Of a stretch of DNA of 64,000 nt, positions 11,412 through 23,996 are shown piece after piece; within the stretch, counting starts at the first letter, position 1; each line of letters starts with the position of its first letter. The position numbers and the translations under genes were made by a program. Source of the DNA: Biscogniauxia marginata (lineage: Eukaryota; Ascomycota; Sordariomycetes; Xylariales; Xylariaceae); NCBI GenBank assembly GCA_022695795.1, contig MU404099.1, positions 124,001-188,000 on the forward strand, given 5' to 3'. Below the pieces are notes generated by a model. The model saw only the letters and a list, made by a program, of their open reading frames with translations, was not told the origin of the DNA and did not search any database.

Positions 11412-13955
11412 ATGAGTCAGTCAAAAAATGCGAGAAATATGGATGAATCATCGGGGTTGGGATCCGTCAGGAAGGCAAGGGAACGAGCTGAAGCGGGTAT
11501 TTCGAGAGGGCGTCCGCCATCTATCCCTCAGCCACCGATAGCATATCAAGGCATGGCGATATCAAGACCGAGTCCGGTGCCGCAATGGCCTCTCTCTGGA
11601 CCTATAGCTTCTCCGGCATCCGTGGACTCGGAGCCCTATAGGCCGCCACCGGGCAGATCACAACCGCCCAAACGGCCTCCTCGACCTAGTCGAGTACCCT
11701 CAATTCTGGACGGTTCCCGCATCCAGGATCACACACCCGTCTTTCAATACATACCTCAGAACGCCCGAGCGTCCGAGATTTCAGCGCCCGAGACGGCATC
11801 ATCTTCGAGAGAATCCACGCTCTCGTCGGTCGGGTCGATCCCCGACTTTCCATTACCGGTGGCTTCGCCTGTTATCCCAAATAGGAGAAGTGTCAACCTC
11901 GGTCCACCGCCATCTTCTAGGAGAGGAGCTTCATCATTTTACTCTACCGCCTCGTTTGTCTCGCCAATTCCGGAGGAAAGCCCGAGATCTCGATCTTATG
12001 TTTCGTACGCATCTAGCGCCGCTATACCGGAGTCTTTTGGTACCGTGTCACCAGGCAACAGTCCGAACGACGTGTTTTTCGACGACACAATCGCAGAGGA
12101 ATCGATGAGTGATGCGAGCGCGGACGAGAGTCGCTTGGTTAGGAGTGCGAGTATAGGGAAAAGGGGGAAGCCGGCGTTAGTGACGACGAAAAGTTCAGAG
12201 AGGTCAGATACAATGTTACGTCCGGGGCCGCGACCTGCACAACCCGGTCCTTTCGAAGAGGGCACTGGATATGTTGAAAATTCGTCGAGCTCGGAGGGAG
12301 TGCCTTCCACGAAAGGCGCAGCTCCATCCGGCTTGACTGCAGCAAATATGTTGAATGCTTACAACGGAGCTAGCGCAATAGATCCCGCGTCAATGCGGAG
12401 AGCCACTCCTTCACCGAGGCCATTCAGGTTATCCGGCTTACGACGGCCGCCGCGCTTGGATATTGATGCTGTGAGGGCGGCTGAAGCAAGAGGGAGCATG
12501 ACAAGTCTGCCGGAATTGATTCGACGGGCGACACGATTAGCGACCATGATAGATCGAGGGCGAAGACCCGCGAGCCGTTTTGACGATCTTGACTTCCCGG
12601 AAGAAGTCTACGGCAGAGATTTCGAGAAGGATCCTCATTGTTCGTGACACTATACTCTACCATTTACCGGTATGGATGTACTAATGGTTTATGCAGATGA
12701 TCCCGAGAAGCACCAATCTGGTCTTTCTGATATGCTGGCCGCATTTCCACCTCCGGCAAGTCGGCGTAGCATGCGGCAAAGTGGGACCTCGTGGCCCTTG
12801 CCGGCGAACCCGCAAACCTTCCGCGCAGCCCCGGCCACACCCAGACCAGCCGCAGAGCAGGAGGGAGAGAAAAAGAAAAGACGTTGCTGCGGGTTGCCGT
12901 TGCCAGCATTTCTCCTTATCATCTTCCTGCTCCTTTGCATCATCGCCACCGCTGTCGTGGTTCCTCTGGAATTACTCGTGCTCAATAAGCCAGGCGAACA
13001 GGCGACGCCAGAACCAGCAACATCCGATTGCCCATCGCAGTTAATTTGTCAAAACGGAGGAACAAATGTTATAACCCAGGGGGTTTGTTCTTGCATTTGT
13101 TCTAATGGCTTTACGGGCTCGGACTGCACTATTCCCACATCGCAGGGCTGCACTACGACGACGATTGACCAGGGAAGTTCTAATATTAACAATGTCACCA
13201 TTGGCCAGGCTATACCTCGTCTCGTTCGGGATGGTCAAGCGAACTTTTCCATCCCCCTCTCTGCAACCATAATCATGTCAAAATTCAACTCTGCCAACCT
13301 TTCCTGCGTCGCCGAGAATGCGCTGGTCACCTTTGATGGACAGTCCTCTAAATCCCAGAGTGATTTCGATCTGGCAGGGGAGCTGGGAGGATTAGACGGA
13401 GGTGTCGCCCTCGCTGCAGCTGCAGCTGAGACTGCAGTCACCCTTACCGTTCCGCCAGATGCCGATGCCACTATTATTGTCGAAGAACCCACGGGTACTG
13501 GCAGCATTATGGTTACGACCCTAACAGCGCCGACGACGTTTTCAGGTTCTACGATTTTCGCAACTACTTTGACTCTCAGTATGCCTGAAGAGACTACGGC
13601 TTCCTCTGAGCCGACTTCTGAGCCTACCTCTGAACCTACCTCTGAACCTACAAAGACATCACAGACATTATCAAGCCGCGCAACTACATCAGCTGAGCCG
13701 TCGGCCACGTTTACCGTCACCAGGGAGGTGGTGGACTTCGCCCGTGTCGCAGTACTTTATGTCCTACAGCAACAAACCCTGGACGATGCTTCGACTGCTC
13801 AGACTTCTCTCCAAACCTTCTTTAACGACGTCGATTCTGGCATGAAGGTGGAGCAGGCCATGAACTTCACCATTGGCGGAAGCAACACTATTGACCTAGT
13901 GAACTTCTTCGTGGATGCTGGCGATGGACGACAAGGCGGAGGCTCTGGTGCATGA
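11412..13955 (+). CDS. Type II membrane protein with long disordered N-terminus and EGF-like module
   Basis: Two exons, 11412-12639 and 12697-13955, give 828 residues. The 57-nt intron (12640-12696) has donor GTTCGT, a TACTAAT branch-like site and TGCAG acceptor; the join continues DPH-Y-DPEK in frame. Residues 1 to about 470 are Ser/Pro/Arg-rich and disordered. A basic-cysteine patch (KKKRRCC) precedes one membrane segment at about 478-505, so the N-terminus is predicted to be cytosolic. Outside, a six-cysteine EGF-like module lies at about 521-553 (QNGG and NGFTGSDC signatures), followed by N-glycosylation sequons and a Thr/Ser-rich stretch with four TSEP-type repeats near 708-725. Related proteins with this layout are known in filamentous ascomycetes as uncharacterised EGF-like or surface glycoproteins. 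Start ATG chosen as the first in frame; a second Met at codon 10 is possible. Function unknown; a cell-surface role is inferred from topology. Confidence 0.85.
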
Positions 13956-16350
13956 GACTAATCGACCTGGCCGAAAAACACCGCACACCTACGGCTTCTT
14001 ATTTCCAACCCTCTTCCCCATTCGATTGGGCAACAGCAACAAAACATTCGGATATGAGCACGACGACTATGGTTGCATTCGGCACCCACGGTGTCTGTGG
14101 AGTTTGCGACATGAAAGAAAACGGGATGGCTGTTTCAACTATTTTTTATTATTTTCTATTTTGGCGTTTTTCAGAGACCCCCGTTTTCTTTTAATCGAGG
14201 CGTCCTTGTTGTACAAAAAGCTTTCTTCCAACTAAAACTAACGTAGCATGAGGCAAAATACCATATTGTATGTATCGAGCGAGACGAGACGAGACGAGTC
14301 GAGCGTTTCAATAGCGGAGGGACATTAAATACCGGGTACTCGGTGATAGCTTGACAGATAGATCTTCGAGACAATGTTTAATATGATTCTATATATATAT
14401 TTTTTGAGATGTTCTCAAAAAAGGCGACAAAACCTTGTTCTTCACAAATAATCTTCTCTGTCCGCTCCCTTTTCCTACTCACCACAACTGTTGTCTTCGC
14501 TGTGGTCCAAGTCCTTGTGACGATGACGTCGATGGGAAACAGGCCTGTCTGAGGGGAGTTGTCAAGATACCACTGTCATTTGATCCCTCATAATTTTAGA
14601 CATCGAGATTTACCTTTGAATAACGATCATCGCCGGGGGATAAAACAACGTGGGTTTCTCGGACTGACTCAGCAACTACAACTGACAGATACACCAAAGG
14701 TTTAGAACGTATACTTTTATCTGATATCATTTGCGCTGCGCTCCCCAAATTTTCAGTTAGACACACTAGTCCATTGAATTGTCCAATTGGAAAAAAAAAA
14801 AAAACCCCTTTTCTTCTTGATGGGGACGGGGAGAAGGAGAGGGGGGAAATAATAGCCTATAGGATATGACGCGCGTGCTGTGCCGTATACTGCTTGTCCG
14901 TCATGCACTCAGCTTATCACCACCACCATCCTCATCATTACGTGCATCGTGCATGTCATGACCTACCTACCTATGATGAATGAACAGAATACATAGAACC
15001 TTCTAACCAGTCCCCCGCCTTCCCCCCTTTTCTCTCTAATACGAGTAAGCCGCGTTTAAATATTTTCACTCGGCTTACCATTTTTATGTACCCCGTAATC
15101 TCATCTATGTATGTAATACGATCTGACGTGGGAAAATAAAAGGGGGATGGAGGGAGAAATTTGAAAATTGGTCTCTTTTAATAGCTACATGATCATGTTA
15201 TTTTCCTTACTTCCAGTTCGTCAGCCATCAGCGCCTTCTCTCATGTTTTTGGTTTTCTGGTTTTCTGATCTCCTGTTCCCTACCTATCGAGTATAACTAA
15301 ACGAAACAACACCGACACTTTAATGCTCTAGGGAACATGAGGGGAATTGAATTAAATTAAATAGATTGTTTTTGTATAAAAGTAACTTGACCTTTTACAC
15401 AGGTTCCTTTTCCTTTTTTTTTTCTTTCTTCCATTTTCTCCCTCTTTCCTTTATCTGTTACATGCCAGCTAGTGATCATGACCAACTTTTCCGATAATAG
15501 CAAGAGATGTAGTTATTGTCTCTATATTAGACTATCTATAGTATCAACCCCCGGCACCCCCGTTTTCTCTTTTCCCCCTTCTTACTTATCAACCCCATTT
15601 ATAACTGAGTTATATGCGAGTGAGATATAGGTCTGCAGGTTGCCATGTGCGCCATGTGCCGTGTAAGACGGGTGTTGGAACGGGGAGAGATGGGAAGGAT
15701 TTCGCGCGATCGAGATCCTTGCCACGATGACGAACCTTTGCTTCGCTCTCGCATTCTTTCGTGGTTGAACGGACGATGAACATGGATTAGAGCAGCTGAT
15801 TGATTCTTCGGTTGGTGGTTTTTTTTTTGGGGGTTTTTTTTTTAAATCGTGGTATGTATAGGAATAAGTTGGAGTTGCATTGATATGTACCTACATATAA
15901 GTCTAGGTTAGTCTAGTCTGGGGCTTAATAACTCAGCCCACCTTTAAAAAGACCCAACGCCAATGCCGCAATGCCGCGCCGCCGCAGGAAAAAAGCAGGG
16001 CAGCACCAAAGGCCCAGCTGAGCAGCTGAGGCTAGGTTGGATCACTCCTCGTCCTCCTCCCCCTCCACCCCTCCTCCCTCCCACGTCATGCCGTTGGTCT
16101 GCCTTTCGTCATTCCTTCCTGCAATACGAAGAACAAGAACAAGGTAAAACTCGTGACTGAATGCATGATGGAAGAAAAAGAAGAAGAAAAGGGAGGGGAG
16201 GGGAGGGGTAAAGAACGAGAAAAAACCCCGAATCCTCCCCCCTCATCCATAGTTGTTTCATGAGACACAACACGAAGCTGAATAGGTTAGCTCAGTGCTT
16301 GGTATCGGGATGAGGCATTATCCAACTCGTATCTAATGAATAGTGAAGGC

Positions 16351-16376
16351 AGAGAGAGAGTGTGTGTGTGTGTGTG
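16351..16376. repeat. Compound microsatellite (AG)5(TG)8
   Basis: Five AG units followed directly by eight TG units in non-coding DNA. A purine-rich G run follows at 16379-16400. Confidence 0.9.
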
Positions 16377-16434
16377 AGAAGGGGGGAGGGGGAGAGAGAG
16401 CGGTTTTCCATTTTCTATGTTTGTATGGTATGTA

Positions 16435-16452
16435 ATGCATGCATGCATGCAT
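16435..16452. repeat. (ATGC)n microsatellite
   Basis: Four ATGC units plus AT; self-complementary, so it is also an 18-bp palindrome. Non-coding. Confidence 0.9.
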
Positions 16453-18918
16453 ATGTATGTGTGTATATGTATGTTAAGTAACTGATTGACCACTAAAACC
16501 CTCAGGTAGGTAGGCAAGGCACGTGTGTGGTATGTACGATAGGTAGTAGTGTTGAAAGTCCCCTGCATTTAAGCAAGCAGTCGGCCACGTTTTTCCTGTT
16601 CTTTTTTTTTTTTTTCGCAAGTGCGCGCGCGCTTGTTTGTTCGTTCATGCAAACGGCTCGAGCCGCTGCTAGAAAGTATACTTATTGCTTACTACATACT
16701 GCCGCCGTCGGCAACTAACAGCGTTGGTGGCAGCGCTAGACATGACAAGATTATGCAAGTCTGATACTATCCGTTATATCTTGCCCACTAGTATACCTTT
16801 GCCTACTTCTCATCGATGATTGACTATATACATATGTAGAAATCTAATCCTGCAGTTCAATGTATTATACATAGTTAGCCGGCAGTCGGCAGTCACCTAC
16901 GCCAAAATAGGTATACTTAGTGCCGGTGTTAGCCATGGTTTTGAAACAAGAACATATGGTTCATTCTTAAATAGTACATAGTAAGTAAGTAAGTTAGTAA
17001 GTTGGGTTAGGCTAGGTGGTATAGCAGCGTAACACCGCAGTTTAGGAAGTTATTTACTTGGTTAGATGTTTGCTTCAATCTCCAAATAGACTTAAACTTG
17101 TCAACGGCTGACCGAGGAATCTCGGCACGTGTAAGTCAGCAGGTCGTAGCTAGGTACGCGACTTTTCTCCGATCCATCGAGAACTTGAAGGCCCAATTGG
17201 ACAATGCAATTGGCTCCAACCCCTGCCGAGGGTTATGCATGTATCCTAATCCCACGTTCTTGGTTAACTAGAGTTGGAGAGAAGAGAACTCGATGAGGGC
17301 AGGATTCGGGAGCGAGGAGTAGGGAACGAGGAGTACCGAGAGAACGCCTAATTAGCGGGGAATATGTCCCGTATTTAAAGGCGATGCCCCACTGGGCTAA
17401 GTCATGTATGCATCTAGTATGTAATAGGTTGTTTGTATGATGCTCGTCTATACATCCACTATGCGCTATGGACATCGAGGGGCGGGGATGAAAAAGAGAG
17501 AGGAGGGGGAGAGAAAGAGAAGAAAGATTCTCTCCTTTCTTCATTCGAGCGGTTGTCATGAGGTGCATCTGAACTTGAATTATAAACTCTGTATTATACT
17601 CCATCTATGATTTGTTTTGAAATATGGAATGCACCTAAAATAAGAAGGACAGTAAACGAGCGAGAGATACACCAATATAGAGAAATATGAACCAACTATT
17701 AGTTACCTACCTATCCTGTCTATGTATCTCATTGGTCAGCCAATCAGCCAACTACCTAGGTAGTAAAAGCCACGCGAGACATGCGATAAAGGATTTCCGT
17801 GGAACGCATAAGGCGTATACAGTATAGTAGTGTGCTATGTATACGTATTTAGGTGCGCAAGGTACATGCGGTAAGCCTTGAGTTGGAGAGGGAAGAGAGA
17901 AAGAAACAGCATGGGGTAGCATCGAAAGGATTTCCCTTGTTTTCATGTTGATGTACATTTCTGCAGGATGATATTATTAGTGAGAATATGGCTTTGGGGG
18001 GTTACTTCGTGGCCGAAATAGTTTGGGGGCCCCGGGACGATCTTTCTACATACAACAGTCGAGCGTGGGTCCTCCCTCCTCCCACGACCTTCCTCCTACA
18101 TACCACCAGGCATTCTACATCACGTGGGCGCTGGCATCGCATGGCGAGATCGCAAATCGCCCAAAATCCACCCATTTGGAGATTTGAAAAAGTCCCAGGC
18201 CGATGGGTCAACCAGCGCACTACGGCAGGGGAGGGAGGGGGGCTTCATCAATACTTGTTTGTTCCCCTCTCTCCCTTCGTGCCGTGCCACATGCGCGTTT
18301 GTTGCCAGCCCCGGGTTCTTGGGCTTGGGACTGCATGCTGTGAAGTTGATATGTAACGAGCACAAACCCCCCAGCCTTATACTGCATGGTCCTTCCTTCA
18401 TAGTGTTTGTCAAAGACCTCCTGACGTTTCGAGACGTCGTGTGTTACGCCCTGGGTCACTTACTACGAGTATTACCCAAGTCAAACTGAGAGGGAGGGAA
18501 ACTGGTGATCAGGTTGCTTCATCCTGCTTTGCAAAACTTGCACTCTCTAGGGCACGCTTTCATCGTCGTATATCGACGTTCTCACGATTAGGCCTGTGTC
18601 AAGTTGCATTGCATTGCTCGTCAGTCCTCCGGTTCCCGTTCAAGACGCGTCATAAGCAATACTTGGGGAGTCTAAGGGAGCGGTGAACCACAAAAGGACT
18701 GACGGATCGACGTTTTCTCCCATCGCGGTCGAGACGTGAAAGCGCGAAAAGGGTTTAAAGCCAATTGGTTTGAACAGCCAATGATGATGGCATTGGGGAC
18801 AAACCTGTCACAACAGGGCCGGGGCGAACGGGTTCGTGGCCTCCCTCATCTTATACCTACCTACCTATTTAAACATCTCACTCATCTCGACACATTAGAG
18901 AACGTACCACTCACAAAC

Positions 18919-18993
18919 ATGAACAAAAACAGGAGAGTCGCGAAATGGCCGAGTCACCTATCCTACACGAACTGCCTAGGATACGTTCCGTGA
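18919..18993 (+). promoter_or_regulatory. Overlapping upstream ORF (24 codons) across the start of the tail-anchored protein gene
   Basis: An ATG 26 nt before the main ATG opens a different frame that passes over the main start and ends at TGA 18991-18993. If the transcript includes it, ribosomes that start here cannot initiate at 18945. Whether it lies in the mature mRNA depends on the transcription start, which is not visible. Confidence 0.4.
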
Positions 18994-20144
18994 TACCGGG
19001 AAAATCGCCATCCCCCCACTCATCAACAACAACAGTAGCAGCGCCACCGGACAGCTATTTCGCCTTGCAACCCCATAGTCCTAAGTTCAATGAGACTCAG
19101 GGCATAAGATATGTAGATGTAGAGAAATCAGAAACTGATATCGGCGTCGCGGTCACGACGCAGACGCCGGATTCACCGTCATCCCCGGCCCCGTCTGCGT
19201 CCCCGTATACACCAATCTCACCTTCCCTATTTCCCATACCACCTAGCCGTTCCTCCACCCCCAATGTCTCAGTGACAACACTTAGATCACAATCCGCGAC
19301 GCCAGCGACAAAGAGAAGCGGACTGTCATCGCTGGGAGACGTGTCGATGACCACATTGCCGATGTCACCGGCAACACCCGCAACTTCTTTCAACTCTCCC
19401 GCATCTACTCCTACGCTACCTCCTCCCAAACGAACCTGCCTATCTCCGCGGCTGCGGCTGATGCCTTCAACGCCGTCACCTGTCTACAGCCCGAGGTCCA
19501 TCGGAAGTCGGAGTCCTCGGATCTACGCTGAGAGCGGTGGCGGTGGCATTGGCATTGATGCCAATAATGGACTCTACATCGAGACGAGGCGCTCCGATGC
19601 CGAGAACCTCGCGTCCAAGCGCCTACGGCTAGACAGGCGACGGAGCAGGCACAGCGAGCACAGCGCCGAGCCGCCGCGATCTCCAGCGTACTCGGGCTCG
19701 TGGCTCGAGGTGCCGGACCCCCGGCCGGGGCTAGGGTCGAGGTCGACATCGGGGGCGTCCGGATACTCGACGGCCTCCTCGAGCCCCCGGACGGACGCGG
19801 ACTCGGACTCGATCTCGCCGATCCTGTCGCGGCCGGCGCTCCTCAAGGCGTTCCACAGCAGCAACGGCCACCGTCACAGCGTCAAAGTCGTCCCCGGCGG
19901 CGACTGCGGCGGCGACTACGACACCCACTCGCTCTCGGCCATGTGGTTCGGCGAGACCAGGCGCAAGAACTACGATTTCGTGTGCGCCGGGGGCCCGGAG
20001 CCGGACTTCGCCGTCGCCGTCGTGCAGGAGCGCCAGCGCCGGCGGCGGCGGGCCAGGCGGGTCAAGATGGCCGGCGGCGTCGCCGTCATCGCGGTTCTAG
20101 TCGTCGTCGCGATCGTAGTTGGCGTCTCGCTCTCGGTCCGCTAG
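18945..20144 (+). CDS. Uncharacterised tail-anchored, Ser/Pro-rich protein
   Basis: A single exon of 399 codons; ATG context GAAATGG is strong. Residues 1 to about 330 are low-complexity Ser/Pro/Thr, with many SP and TP dipeptides that could be proline-directed phosphorylation sites. A more ordered stretch (SAMWFGETRRKNYDFVCAGG) lies near residues 324-343, then a very basic run (QERQRRRRRARRVK), and one C-terminal hydrophobic helix at about 375-397 ending SLSVR. This is the layout of a tail-anchored membrane protein with a cytosolic body. The second half is clearly more GC-rich than the first, with runs of G/C third positions. I do not recognise the family. The conserved-looking block before the basic patch is where homology should be sought. 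Confidence 0.75.
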   Translation: MAESPILHELPRIRSVIPGKSPSPHSSTTTVAAPPDSYFALQPHSPKFNETQGIRYVDVEKSETDIGVAVTTQTPDSPSSPAPSASPYTPISPSLFPIPPSRSSTPNVSVTTLRSQSATPATKRSGLSSLGDVSMTTLPMSPATPATSFNSPASTPTLPPPKRTCLSPRLRLMPSTPSPVYSPRSIGSRSPRIYAESGGGGIGIDANNGLYIETRRSDAENLASKRLRLDRRRSRHSEHSAEPPRSPAYSGSWLEVPDPRPGLGSRSTSGASGYSTASSSPRTDADSDSISPILSRPALLKAFHSSNGHRHSVKVVPGGDCGGDYDTHSLSAMWFGETRRKNYDFVCAGGPEPDFAVAVVQERQRRRRRARRVKMAGGVAVIAVLVVVAIVVGVSLSVR

Positions 20145-21063
20145 CCAAGCGGGGGGAAGGGGGGGGGGGACAACGGGAACGAGAATCGGTAATCGGGACC
20201 AGTAGGCGAAGGATGATTGTACAAGTTTATATTATATAGGAGGAATAAGGCTATGGGAAGTTAAAGGTCATGAATGAATGTATCAATACGGATATGAAGA
20301 AAGTTGGTGGGCGACTTTTTTTTTATACCGCCAATTCGTCAGTGTATATTTTATTAAGGGTTTCGTCTGGACATACTTCGGTGTATATTAGAGGGTAGCC
20401 TGTATATTTAGTTCCCAGCATGAATAGCCCATGTAAATCTGGGACAAAATCACTTTTATTTCACGGTTTCAAAGTTAGCATGAGGATATACTCGTATTTT
20501 CTGCAGAAAAGGGAAGACCTTGTAATACTTTTTATAGAGGACCAAACGTGTATCATTTCCGATATTCTATGCGGAGAGAGATATTAATTGTAAGACGAGC
20601 GGAGTGGGTCCCTACTAATCCAGCAAATTATATATAACGCCGACGTAGCCCGGAGTTTTGGATTCGCGCCGGACAGAATATCTCACCGACACCAATAATC
20701 CCATTTTCAGCCCTCGTCTTGGTAGCCAATGGGTATTGTGATCTCATGCAAGCTCATATACAGTTCGATTAACACGACTTTACGTATTCAGCCATACTAA
20801 ACAGAGATTGCGCACACCTAGAGCTCTGTATCATCTAACACTGAATAGCTGCTTACAGTCAGCTCGCCGGTATCACCAACTGAAGCCATTTCCGGAGCAC
20901 AAATATAGAGCCCACTTCCGTTCTAGCATTACTCTCTTCACTACAGGGCTACTTACTAAAGCTCATCCTAATCGTTTTCACCCTTTCCGTATCCTGGACT
21001 GGGGTCGTCCTTTCGACCACACCAGCCCCTCCACCTCTCCCCGTCCGAGGCCATATTAGCAGC
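20145..21063. other. Intergenic region
   Basis: 3' flank of the tail-anchored gene and promoter of the Zn2Cys6 gene. Nothing coding seen; AT-rich between about 20300 and 20640. Confidence 0.6.
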
Positions 21064-23996
21064 ATGGACGAACCAATCGGGCCGCAAGCGCGGCCAAAGC
21101 CCAAGATGAGCTATGCGTGTGAAGCTTGCCGGGCTGCTAAAGTGAAGTGTCAGTCGGGATCTCAACCCGGGATCTGCAAGCGGTATGGTTGTTACCCATC
21201 AAGGCCCTCCCTATCTAACTCCCTGTTTCTCTGCATACATAATCCTTTCCGGTCCACTCGATCTCTCTAGCACCAGGGGTTATTAAATACCTATCACTGT
21301 TTATTAACACATCTGTTTGTTCCATCGTAGATGCTCCGAGTTCAAACGGGAATGCATCTTCCGAACGGGCCCGCGGACCCGTCGCCCCAAGGCCTCTTCA
21401 TCCCGGTCGTAAGTTAACACCCCACCATCTATTCTAACCCAAATTTTATCTTAAGCCCCTTTCTTGATATGGTTTGCGTTTTTCTGTTACTACGTACTAC
21501 CTTACTTAAAAGCGTGGTGCAACGACAGAGACGCACAGGTTCCTCCTCCTCCGCCTCCAGGACCGAGCCAGACCTTCAGCATCGACTTCAGCATGCCGGC
21601 CGCGGAGGAGCCCAGAGTTGACTTCGACGATCTCCGGCAGAGGCACGAGAACTTCATCGAGGATCTCGTGCCGTCGTACTCTAGCGAGGAAGACGACGAG
21701 TACGAAGACGAACTCGGCAGCTTTAACAGCAACGCTGCCCGCGAGAATACGTTCGACTTCAATGACCTGTCATCGGGCGCCATCCCCACCCCTTCTTCGA
21801 CGATGTCCGCTTCCTCCGGGAAACCGGGCTCCGCGGCTGACTCGAGGCGGCCCATGAGGAACCTGGGAATCAAGCCTCAGTTCAACCTGGACTCGGCGAC
21901 GCGGCTGCTCTCGTCCTTCGCGGCGATGCTGCCGCACTACCCATTAATGGTCCTCCCCGCGGACGGAGACATTGACGTGCGGTTCATGGCCAAGGATGCG
22001 CCGTTCGTGCTCCTGGCCATCCTGGCCGTCACGAGCTGCTCGTCGAGCCTTCAGGGGTATAGCCTCTACGACGAGGAGTTTCGCAAGGTGCTCGGGCTCA
22101 AGTTCGTCGCCGGCGGGGAGAGGTCGCTCGAGTTGCTTCAGGGTCTGCTGATTTATTGTTCTTGGTAAGTCCGTCGTGTTTATATCTTATATAATATTAG
22201 AGTAGGATGGATGTAGTGGATGTAATAAATCATGACGGAGAAAGAGACAATTAGATATCGATGAATTCTCCGGAAATATATACCATTCGGTCCTTCAAAT
22301 AGAGAAGCTTTACAACCACTAATGCGCGAAGCTAGGTATCCGTTCCATCTGCGGCCGAAGAACAGGCAGATGTTCCAATATCTACGCATGGCTGTAGACA
22401 TCGTGAGGGATCTCGAGCTTGATCAAGAGTCGGATATGGCCGATCTACTATCTCAAGATCCCCGGACCCGGGAGACGAATCTTCAGAATATCCGGGCCTT
22501 CCTTGCCTGTTACTACTCCATCTCAGCGTATGTCTCGTCCACAAACCACGGGGAAGCCCTCTTCAGCCCCGACTCCAAATAGACGTCTACCCCTCCGATT
22601 CGGTGCTAACCCTTGCTGCCTCAGCTGCTCGTGGGCATGGGCCAAGCCGCTGGAGCTGAGATACACGCCGTGGATGGCGCAGTGCTGCGAGGCTCTCGAA
22701 CAGTTAAGCGACTTGGACCAGGACCATACGCTCGTCTGGCTCGTACGGCTACAGTATATCCTCTCCGAGCTCGTCGAGGTTCAGCTGAACTTCAAGGGGT
22801 TCCGGGACCAGCAGAGCGAGCACCACCGGCAGCTCATATGCATCGGTCTAGAGACGCAGCTGCGAGATTTCCAGAGCAGGATTCCCGCCAGGCTATCCAC
22901 GGCCCGTGAGTTCGGCTCCCCCCCCGTCCTTGCCATCATCTTCACTCGCATATTCTCACCTTAATCTTGTTTGCCCACCCACGCACAAACAAACAAAAAC
23001 ACCGTCCTTGATAATAGCCAACAAGTTGTATACTAACCCCCGAGCCGGCGCCCAGCGAGCATATACATGAGCTCCCTCACCGCAGACATGTACCTCGTAG
23101 CCGCGCCCCTGATGCGCCCGTCCAGGCATTCATCACCACCCGCAATGTCCAGATCCCGCGCAGCAGCCAGCACCGACGACGACCAGCCCGCTACCGCCAT
23201 CGACCCGGCCAAGCTCCTCGCCACGGCGTCGACCGCGCGCGCCTTCCTCTCGTACGCGGGGTCCCTGTCCCGGCGGCAGACGTCGCGCTTCTGCGGCACC
23301 GACTGGGCGCGCCTCATCGTCGCCGTGATCCTCGGTTTCCGGCTCTCGTTCCCTGTGGGGCCCCAGTGTCCGGGGTACGACTTCGTCGCCGGGCGGCGGG
23401 TGCTGGATTTCGGGGAGCGGCTGCGGGAGATCATGTCTGCAGGTGAGGAAGGAGGAGAAGGAGGAGGAAAGGATCGCGAGACGGATGCCGTGGCAGCTAT
23501 GAGGGTGGTGCTGGGCTCGGTGAGGGAGAAGTTCGAGAGGAAGAGCGCGGCGCTTGAGATCAATGATGCGGCTGCTGCGGAACAGAGGACACAGAAGGCG
23601 GCTTCCCGCTCTTGTCCCATGTTCGACGGGAGTCTGGATCGGTACTTGCCACTGTGGGAGGGACACCAGCAGCAGCAGCAGCAGGGCAGTTATTCCCTCT
23701 CGACCCCATATGCTAATTCGCAGATCAGCAGCGGCAGTAATAGTATTACCGGCTCGGGAATCACAATAGATCCGGGTTTCACTGCTAGTGGTAGTGGATT
23801 AAGAGCAGATCTTGACCATATCGGAGGAGCACCGATTGATGCTGGTGCTGCTACTGCTGCTGCGGGATTCGTGGGGGATAAGCCGACGATGGTGTTTCAT
23901 GATCTTTGGGCCACTATGACTATGGGCTGGGCAGCGGACACAGGAGAGCTCGGTTTAGAAGGTGACCATGGGTTTTCTGATTTTGCAGATTTATGA
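21064..23996 (+). CDS. Zn2Cys6 (fungal binuclear cluster) transcription factor
   Basis: Six exons: 21064-21182, 21331-21408, 21529-22164, 22336-22527, 22625-22905, 23056-23996, giving 748 residues with all phases consistent. The zinc cluster lies at residues 18-46: C-x2-C-x6-C-x8-C-x2-C-x6-C (CEACRAAKVKC then CKRCSEFKREC); intron 1 falls inside it, just before the fifth cysteine. A Pro/acidic linker (poly-Pro, EEDDEYEDE) follows. The middle region with LIYCSWYPFHLRPKNRQM and the block ending ACYYSISACSWAW resembles the middle homology region of fungal C6 regulators. The C-terminal part has a glutamine run (six Q) near 23669 and Ser/Gly/Ala-rich stretches typical of activation domains. It should act in the nucleus as a sequence-specific regulator; the target is unknown. 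The neighbouring minus-strand esterase-like gene is convergent and does not share a promoter with it. The gene is not in an evident metabolite cluster. Confidence 0.88.

Larger units (their letters stand above)
13956..18944. other. Intergenic region (5 kb)
   Basis: 3' flank of the EGF-like gene and 5' flank of the tail-anchored protein gene. Short frames only. Contains GAGAC pentamer repeats (14281-14298), an A14 run (14791-14804), the microsatellites listed separately near 16.4 kb, and one copy of the TACCTAGGTA palindrome (17753-17762). No RNA gene recognised. Confidence 0.6.
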
